Assembly (NCBI GenBank): GCA_040235375.1
Contig: JBECKQ010000053.1
Coordinates: 1-30,175 of the forward strand
Direction: 5' to 3'
Length of the DNA stretch: 30,175 nucleotides
Origin: JBECKQ01 sp040235375
GTDB taxonomy: Bacteria > Planctomycetota > Phycisphaerae > UBA1845
The notes under the pieces were generated by a model. That model was not told where the DNA came from. It made no database searches and saw only the letters and a program-made list of their open reading frames with translations. A program made the position numbers and the translations under genes. The stretch's first letter is position 1. Every line of letters begins with the position of its first letter. This document shows positions 25,301-30,175 of the stretch, piece by piece.

Positions 25301-27409
25301 ATCGATTCCGGCCGGGCCGATGCGATCGCGATCAAGCCGGACAAGCGGACGAACTCGCTGATTGTCTGGGCCTCGCGCACGGAGATGGAGAACATCTCGC
25401 AGATCATCCAGAAGCTCGATTCCACCGAGCCGGCTACGCAGATGAGCATCAAGGTCATACCGCTGCACCGGGCGCTGGCCGAAGAACTGGCGAAGACCCT
25501 CACCGACACGATCAACAAGCAGTCGAGCGGCGGCGGGGGTGGCGGCGACAACTCGGAGTCGGTCATCGTCACCTTCGACGAGACCCAGCCCGACGGAACG
25601 GTGCTCAAGCGTAAGCTGCTGCGGCAGGACATCGTCATCAACCCGGATCAGCGGACGAACTCACTGTTCGTGATGGCGCCGGCCGGCAGCATGGACATGC
25701 TCGAGAACCTCATCCTCTCGATCGACCGCATCCCACCGACGGTCGCGGAGATCCGGCTCTTCCCGCTGGCCAATGCGGACGCCGAGGACGTGGTGAAAGT
25801 GCTCGAGGAACTGTTCCAGCAGAAGGAGACGAAGACCGGGCCGGAGACGCAGTTGCAGTTGGCCGACCTGACAGCGGGTGTGGCCGGCGCCGCGGGAACC
25901 GGTGAGGGCGAGTCGCTCCCGGGTCAGACGCTGCGCTTTACGGCCAACCGCCGGACGAACATGGTGATTGCGGCGGGATCGGAAACGGACCTCGACATGA
26001 TCGAGACACTCGTTCGCCGGCTCGACGCCCAGGACGTCGAGGAGCGCATTCGTCAGGTGTACGAAGCGCGCTACACGCCCGCGCCGGACATCGCCACCGC
26101 GCTGGGCGACTTCTTCCAGAAGGAGGACGAGCTCTTCAGCGGACTCCAGGACGAACAGTCCGTCATGCGTCAGGCGGAGCGGCAGGTGACGGCCGTTTCT
26201 GACGAGTCGACCAATACCGTGCTGCTGGGTTTCAGCCCGCGCAATTACTCGCGCACGATGGAAATGGTGTACGCGATCGACCGCCCGCCGCCCCAGGTGG
26301 TCGTGCAGGTGCTGATCGCCGAAGTGGCCCTGGATGACCGGCTCGAGTTCGGCATGGAGTTCGCCCTTCAGGACCTGAGCTTCAGCAAGAACGCCGTCGT
26401 CGGCCCGAACGGGATCGTGACGGGTCACGACTTCGACTTCGTGGGCGGCACGGACGTGGGCGCCGCGGGCGCCTCGGGCTCGTTCGGCGGGTTCTCCTTC
26501 GCCATCACGGGCGAGGACTTCAACTTCCTGCTGCGGGCCCTGCAGTCCGACGGCTCGCTCGAGGTGCTCAGCCGGCCGACGATCACCGTCGAAAACAACG
26601 AGGCGGCCAACATCACCATCGGCGACAACGTGCCGTTCCTGCGGAACTCACAGGTGACCGACAGCGGCCAGGTGAACTCGAGCGTGGACTACGAGGAGGT
26701 CGGCATCATCCTCGACGTGACGCCGCACATCAATCCGGACGGCTACGTCAACCTCGAGATCAAGCCGGAGATATCGCAGTTGAACCAGGGGAGCAACGTG
26801 CAGATATCGGAAGGCTTGTCGGCCCCGACGTTCAGCAAGCGGTCGGCGGAGACGGTCGTTACGGTGAAGGACGGCGAGACGGTCGTGATCGGCGGTCTGA
26901 TCCAGACGCAGGAAGACCAACGCGAGACGAAAGTGCCGATCCTCGGCGACATCCCCGTGGTCGGCAACCTGTTCCGCGCCACGCAGAACACGCGACGACG
27001 GACGGAGCTGCTGATCGTCCTGACGGTCAACGTGATCCGCAGCGAGCAGGACTTCCACGAGCAGTCCGTCAAGCTGCGGGACCAGAGCGGCTTCTTGCCC
27101 GACAAGATCAAGCGCAACCCGCTGATGGGCGGCATTCGCATTCTGCCGGGCGAAAAGAACGAGGGTGATTTCGACGACAACACGCAGGACCAGCAGCAGC
27201 CGAGTCCCTGGGAGGATAAGCCTCGCTACGGCCCCACGCCGGACATCTACGGGCCGCCGCGCAAGACGAGCGACGAAAAGGGGTTGGAGACGTTCGGGCC
27301 GCCGCACGCACCGGCCGACAGCAAGAAGAGCCTCGAGACCTTCGGGCCGCCGCGACCGAAGGCCCAATCCGAGCCGGTGGCCCTCAATACGAGCGCGGCC
27401 AACAAGTGA
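22316..27409 (+). CDS. gspD: Multi-N-domain secretin (GspD)
   Basis: This 1697-aa protein is the outer-membrane secretin. A signal peptide (MKRLWILLIVTCMCMEARG) and an Ala/Glu/Ser-rich linker are followed at about 86-135 by the beta-beta-alpha second half of an N-domain. About 14 complete N1/NolW-like repeats follow (about 136-1325), then the secretin C-domain from about 1328 (VVVQVLIAEVAL). It includes SRPTITVENNEAANITIG, the GIILDVTPHI stretch and the signature VPILGDIPVVGNLFR (1540-1554). The tail repeats YGPP/ETFGPP motifs. Canonical GspD is about 650 aa with N0 and N1-N3; here N0 is missing but present in the upstream giant protein. I chose ATG 22316 because GAGG (22304-22307) lies 8 bases upstream; GTG 22307 is an alternative. 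Confidence 0.93.
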   Translation: MKRLWILLIVTCMCMEARGQANESEPPSEAATNGVSAATTNGLSELPVADQGQSSEATEAEAPPADSSGDETQASPPPATPALEEDITELNLSGGQVDVQAVGSDTVIITAPKQDLQLLRDLVKRLDKEGPRKELRVLSLQNKNASEVASKVQSIMREMQAGRERPEEQVSIVPVSNNILLVAAPASQLDEVETIVKAIDERPPSLPELEKMNFRLKYIKAAEAATKLQELISALRVRQGEEPGTEIQVFPVDASNSLIVIGPVDEREKIQALIDEIDVEPVEGFGDLRLAYFPLLNSEATKMAEVLNDLLSTPEGEKAAAETIRRIRMVVGEPGPDGERHELPPINLERQIKLIPDEESQALICATSEENIEPLQALISLLDSVPMAVEQGLKIFPLKYADAKSVKDMLDDMFKQGKDLPRPAPGTQTTEAVPTDAIGKSLVYNVGISADVRTNTLVVTGRTEQLLLVTGIIQSVDVPGSDLKHPLRLLTLEHTDATRISKVIDELWQKRIDGLEKRDAGKAAVAREEVFVAVDIRTNSLIVSATEENFAEIAHIAQMLDTAPGKLVDQIRIIDCEHTSAADLASKIEDLWKRKADLRREGEMPEDLPIIVADQRSNALIIASSPEDFEEIKRLVERLEAQPLAPIAEIRLIQLQNNDASQIADMLQKLFEDRMKQRLAQGQEEIPSDRVALVAEPATNTILVASSKENYDEMMHIVEAIDVEPDLEGVVQVFTLRNAQAENVADQIKKLFDEGLYTGVFTSDNQIAKERQKVAIVADPRSNAIIASASKTNLSIIEKLVQQMDTDKAPMLNADTRIFRLQYADSMKIASILDRLFEGMGGSSQGDFKAPTIVADAASNTLIITGSRDGIKRATDLIASLDHQTDQTSLTRVYDLKYASALKLAAKLQEVFKSRQEGAKETERSPTFIMPDEATNSLIATAAEEDHALIEHLLSLLDVESTISGQVAVFPLKKAKAEPLAQSLEDLFKAGPQTGIDSGRADAIAIKPDKRTNSLIVWASRTEMENISQIIQKLDSTEPATQMSIKVIPLHRALAEELAKTLTDTINKQSSGGGGGGDNSESVIVTFDETQPDGTVLKRKLLRQDIVINPDQRTNSLFVMAPAGSMDMLENLILSIDRIPPTVAEIRLFPLANADAEDVVKVLEELFQQKETKTGPETQLQLADLTAGVAGAAGTGEGESLPGQTLRFTANRRTNMVIAAGSETDLDMIETLVRRLDAQDVEERIRQVYEARYTPAPDIATALGDFFQKEDELFSGLQDEQSVMRQAERQVTAVSDESTNTVLLGFSPRNYSRTMEMVYAIDRPPPQVVVQVLIAEVALDDRLEFGMEFALQDLSFSKNAVVGPNGIVTGHDFDFVGGTDVGAAGASGSFGGFSFAITGEDFNFLLRALQSDGSLEVLSRPTITVENNEAANITIGDNVPFLRNSQVTDSGQVNSSVDYEEVGIILDVTPHINPDGYVNLEIKPEISQLNQGSNVQISEGLSAPTFSKRSAETVVTVKDGETVVIGGLIQTQEDQRETKVPILGDIPVVGNLFRATQNTRRRTELLIVLTVNVIRSEQDFHEQSVKLRDQSGFLPDKIKRNPLMGGIRILPGEKNEGDFDDNTQDQQQPSPWEDKPRYGPTPDIYGPPRKTSDEKGLETFGPPHAPADSKKSLETFGPPRPKAQSEPVALNTSAANK

Positions 27410-27426
27410 CGAGCATTGCATTGCGG

Positions 27427-27969
27427 ATGAGAGACATGCCCAAACTCAAACCACTTCTACTGACGTTGTGCGTCTTCGCGCTCGTGTCGGGCGGGTGCAC
27501 CGCGGACCGGGTGAATTGGTTCCAGCCTAAGCAGCAGGCGAAGAAGTCCGACCCCGGCCCCGACATCGAAAGCGTCGTCTGCTTCTATCCGCCGAACATG
27601 TGGCAGTCGTTCGACAAGGAAGGAGACCTGAACCCCGAGGGATTCAGCTTTGTCCTTTACCTGATCAGCGGCGCCACGCAGAAGGGCGTCTGGACGGACG
27701 GGAAGCTGAACGTCAGCATGTATCGCGTCGATCGGAAGGATGACGGCAGCGTCAAGCGGTCGCTGGCCTGTGACTGGCCGGTCGATATGTCCCGCCTGCC
27801 GAGGCGGCAGCCGGGCAAGCTCGGTTTCAGCTACCAGCCGGCCCTGTGCTGGGGCGATCTGGACGTTCTCGGCGACGAGGTCGAGATCGTCGTTCAGTAC
27901 GAGTCGCCGGGCGGCAAGACCGTGCAGAGTCAGACGCACCGGACCAAGGTACCCGCGCGGAAGGCGTGA
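27427..27969 (+). CDS. Predicted lipoprotein next to the secretin
   Basis: This 180-aa protein begins at ATG 27427; ATG 27436 is equally possible, and a GTG at 27406 overlaps the secretin stop. The N-terminus MPKLKPLLLTLCVFALVSGGC reads as a lipoprotein signal with SGGC as a slightly atypical lipobox. The mature part looks beta-rich (FVLYLISGATQKGV, VEIVVQYESPGGKTV), consistent with a beta-sandwich. I do not recognise the family. Immediate adjacency to the secretin makes a pilotin or assembly-factor role (GspS-like in function, not in sequence) a reasonable guess. Confidence 0.75.
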   Translation: MRDMPKLKPLLLTLCVFALVSGGCTADRVNWFQPKQQAKKSDPGPDIESVVCFYPPNMWQSFDKEGDLNPEGFSFVLYLISGATQKGVWTDGKLNVSMYRVDRKDDGSVKRSLACDWPVDMSRLPRRQPGKLGFSYQPALCWGDLDVLGDEVEIVVQYESPGGKTVQSQTHRTKVPARKA

Positions 27970-28033
27970 CTGCCGCGCGGATCGTGATGGCCGCTCCGCC
28001 GGTCGTACCGAAAGCTCCGCCGCGCTTTCTGCC

Positions 28034-28741
28034 ATGCGTATTGCGATTACGTTCGGGCTCGCTGTACTTCTCCCGCTCGCCGGCTGCCGTCGGGATGTGC
28101 CGACGGCGCCCGCGGCACGCTCGCAGACCGCATCCAGGCCGGTGACCGCCGGAAAGCCGAGTCTCTCGGCAGCGGACACGGTCCGGCGGCTTCACGCTCT
28201 TCGCCTTAAAGGCCAGTACAACGAGATGCTGGAGCTGGTGACGCCGGCCCAGCGCCAGGAAGTCCTGAAGGTGGTCCTCTCCGTTGACGAGCTTATCGGC
28301 GCGGAGTTGCTGCTACAGGAAGCTCTGAATACGCAAATCGGTCCGGGCAGCGCAGCTCGGTTCAGCAAGCGTCGCGAGGTGTCGAATATCCTCGGCCCGC
28401 TGTCGTATGACGTCGATGTCATTTCCGAAGAGATCGCGGGCGATGAGGCGACCGTCCTGATTCAGGTGGCCGGCCGCGTGCCGCTGGAGCCGGTGTCATT
28501 GGATCGCCAGGGTGGCGCGTGGGTAATCGATCCCGGTCCGCCGGTGCCGGGTCTGGCGGCCCAGCTTCGGCGCCTGGCGGAGGCGACGCGTGAGGTGACG
28601 GCGGAGGTGAATGGCGGCGGGATGACCGCCCAGGATGTGTACGCCGCGCTGTCTCTGCGGCAGCGCCCGGCGCTCGCGGAAATCGCCCGTTTGCTTGCGG
28701 CAAGCCCCGCGGTTGCGGAGCAAAAGCGGTCCGGCGAGTAG
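28034..28741 (+). CDS. Predicted lipoprotein of unknown function
   Basis: This 235-aa protein begins at ATG 28034. The signal MRIAITFGLAVLLPLAGC ends in a textbook LAGC lipobox. The mature region has a helix-rich part (TVRRLHALRLKGQYNEMLELV), then alternating strands (DEATVLIQVAGRVPLEPVSL, GAWVIDPGPP). The arrangement recalls small export-associated lipoproteins with a nuclear-transport-factor-2-like fold, but I cannot assign one. The frame is open upstream to 27740, overlapping the previous gene; that extension lacks a signal and is rejected. It is the last plus-strand gene of the cluster and ends 16 bp from a converging gene. Confidence 0.72.
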   Translation: MRIAITFGLAVLLPLAGCRRDVPTAPAARSQTASRPVTAGKPSLSAADTVRRLHALRLKGQYNEMLELVTPAQRQEVLKVVLSVDELIGAELLLQEALNTQIGPGSAARFSKRREVSNILGPLSYDVDVISEEIAGDEATVLIQVAGRVPLEPVSLDRQGGAWVIDPGPPVPGLAAQLRRLAEATREVTAEVNGGGMTAQDVYAALSLRQRPALAEIARLLAASPAVAEQKRSGE

Positions 28742-28757
28742 CGTGGTCTCCGGCGGG

Positions 28758-29117
28758 TCAGCTCCGGTTGAGATCGGTGAAGGGGTCGATCTCGCGATGG
28801 CGCGACTCTCGAAGGACGGAGATGGCCGTCGCGGCTTCAGTGCCTGCCGCGTGAATGGCGGCGAGGCTGTCCTGCGTGAGTTCGGTGATCTCCTGGCAGT
28901 AGGCGGGGTCGGAGCCGGCCTCCGCCTCCGCGGCGCGCCTGGCCGTCTGGACGGTGAGCTTGAGCAGGGCGACCAGCTCCTGAATCTCGCCGCCGAGCGT
29001 TTCGCAGCGCTCGTAAATCTGGTCGCGGTCGCGTTCGTCCGCTTCGGTGTAGGCGTTCAGCAGCCAGGCCATTTCCTGACGCACTGTGTCGAGCTGGCAG
29101 GCGATCTCCTCGATCAT
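28758..29117 (-). CDS. Small helical hypothetical protein
   Basis: This 119-aa protein is predicted to be almost wholly alpha-helical (long Ala/Glu/Leu/Arg runs, as in QTARRAAEAEAG and EIQELVALLKLTV). It has three cysteines and no signal or membrane segment, so it is probably cytoplasmic. On the minus strand a GGGAG ribosome-binding site lies about 7 bases before the ATG, which supports a real gene. It converges on the T2SS cluster. I recognise no family. Confidence 0.65.
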   Translation of the reverse strand: MIEEIACQLDTVRQEMAWLLNAYTEADERDRDQIYERCETLGGEIQELVALLKLTVQTARRAAEAEAGSDPAYCQEITELTQDSLAAIHAAGTEAATAISVLRESRHREIDPFTDLNRS

Positions 29118-29411
29118 CGCTCGCTCCCTTCCCCGAGCCGTTGTTGTCTTCGCCGGTGACGGCGCGTCGCCTGAGGCCGGTGATGGTTACGCCTCAAGCG
29201 TACGATACGGCGAGCGGAGCGTGCGGGAATTCCTGGTGTTCAGTGGAGGTTGACGGTACGTGCGGCGGCGCCATTATCGGGCAGGCGGCCGTACGCGAAT
29301 ACGAGTCGCCGTCCGAGCCGCGACCGTAAAGGAGCGGACGTCTGCGAGGCCCATGCGGCGCCCGACGGGGCACCCCGTTCAGCCTCTGAAGCCGGCACGG
29401 TAAGTGACGTA
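29118..29411. other. Non-coding spacer between two minus-strand genes
   Basis: It separates the MFS-type gene (ending at 29412) from the start of the 119-aa gene. Short ORFs on either strand here lack ribosome-binding sites and look like chance frames. Apart from the palindrome at 29365-29378, I see no clear promoter or RNA. Confidence 0.4.
29365..29378. terminator. Possible hairpin downstream of the transporter gene
   Basis: ACGGGG (29365-29370) and CCCCGT (29373-29378) form a short GC-rich palindrome about 35 bases past the stop of the minus-strand transporter gene. No T-run follows, so it may be either a weak terminator or another dispersed palindrome. Confidence 0.25.
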
Positions 29412-30175
29412 TTATGACACTTCAGCATCAGCCACGCGGCGGCGATCGATGGCGTTGGTGACGTACTTGAAGATGAGCAGAGCGAAGAATGCCACGAACC
29501 CGATGCCGGCGAAGAAAAGCCAGATGTAATTCGCGTGGGCGTACGCGGCGGGAAGCTGGCCGCCGTGCTCGATGGCGGCGTGGTACTGTTCCTGCGCCTG
29601 CGGCGAGAGCGTTTCGGGGTCGGGGCAGTACTCCGCCAGCAAAAACCCGGAGATTCCGAAGCCCAGCGCCCAGGCGAAGAACGTCGTCAGGTGCTGGTAG
29701 CCGAGGTACAGGCCCTCTTCACCCTTGGGCGCCTGCCGGGATGCGTACTCAAGGAACTTCGGCGACAGAAAGCACTCGGCCAGACCCTGAAGGGCGATTC
29801 CGATGATGAGCATCAACGTGATCGGATGCGTCTTGATGAATCCGAGGTGGACCAGGGCTCGCGTGTCCGTGCTGATCATCGGCCCGATGGCGAAAGCGAC
29901 GGCCGTCAGCGGAATGATCAGCAGGCCGACGGCGATGGCGTTTTCCGGACGGAAGCGACGGATCAGTTGCGTGATGGGTACGACGAGGATAACGACAACC
30001 AGCGGATTGATGTTCGCGAGCCACGCAGGATGACCGTGGCCGAGCATGCGCAGGTAGTACTTGGACATCGAGGCGTAGAGCTGGCCCTGGATGATCCAGA
30101 ACCCGGCGACGATCAGAATCAGGGTCAGGAAGCGGAAATTGGAGAAGACCTTCGCCAGGCCGCGGAAGATATCTG
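29412..30175 (-). CDS. MFS-type membrane transporter, C-terminal part (cut by window edge)
   Basis: About 253 residues are visible. The frame is open to the right edge, so the gene begins outside; the ATG at 30068 is internal, because coding-like sequence (FLTLILIVAGFWIIQGQLYASM) precedes it. At least five hydrophobic segments are visible, for example INPLVVVILVVPI, AVGLLIIPLTAVAFAIG, ITLMLIIGIALQGLAE, HLTTFFAWALGFGISGFLL and YIWLFFAGIGFVAFFALLIF. They are separated by charged loops such as RRFRPENA. Spacing and composition fit the C-terminal half of a major facilitator superfamily or POT/peptide-type transporter. The substrate is unknown and there is no visible link to secretion. Confidence 0.7.
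   Translation of the reverse strand, partial: DIFRGLAKVFSNFRFLTLILIVAGFWIIQGQLYASMSKYYLRMLGHGHPAWLANINPLVVVILVVPITQLIRRFRPENAIAVGLLIIPLTAVAFAIGPMISTDTRALVHLGFIKTHPITLMLIIGIALQGLAECFLSPKFLEYASRQAPKGEEGLYLGYQHLTTFFAWALGFGISGFLLAEYCPDPETLSPQAQEQYHAAIEHGGQLPAAYAHANYIWLFFAGIGFVAFFALLIFKYVTNAIDRRRVADAEVS

Overview
The window is about 30 kb of GC-rich DNA. It is dominated by one long plus-strand type II secretion (T2SS, general secretory pathway) cluster. Fused or oversized secretion subunits, very long secretin-type repeat proteins and short dispersed palindromic repeats next to gene starts suggest a planctomycete-like bacterium. This is inferred from gene style; there is no rRNA or marker gene in the window to prove it.

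Layout. At the left edge, a minus-strand MscS-type channel gene (203-1207) is followed by a repeat-rich spacer (1208-1815). The T2SS genes then run on the plus strand: gspE ATPase (1816-3486), a 443-bp gap with a candidate promoter and a hairpin, gspF (3930-5138), pseudopilins gspG, gspH, gspI, gspJ and gspK (5190-9992), a GspL-type PilM/PilN fusion (9973-11538), and a GspM/PilO-type protein with a C-terminal GspC/PilP-like domain (11576-12997). Next come two giant genes. The first encodes 3003 aa, with an N0-like domain and about 29 secretin N-domain (NolW/N1-like) repeats but no secretin barrel (13008-22019). The second encodes 1697 aa, with about 14 more repeats followed by a complete secretin barrel domain (22316-27409). 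Two small lipoprotein genes follow. The right end holds a minus-strand helical hypothetical gene and the C-terminal part of an MFS-type transporter cut by the window edge.

How the genes may work together. GspE, F, L and M/C would form the cytoplasmic motor and inner-membrane platform, and G-K the pseudopilus. The two giant proteins would form a periplasmic conduit far longer than in a canonical T2SS, where GspD has N0 plus three N-domains. The most striking point is at the junction of the giants: the first ends with the beta-alpha first half of an N-domain, and the second begins, after its signal peptide, with the complementary beta-beta-alpha second half. They may be pieces of one ancestral protein, and may still join by half-domain complementation.

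A 109-bp element with imperfect terminal inverted repeats occurs twice, at 6532-6640 and 22043-22151. The first copy supplies the ribosome-binding site, start codon and basic prepilin leader of gspI. The second lies between the two giant genes. The prepilin peptidase (GspO), a stand-alone GspC and a recognisable pilotin are not seen here.
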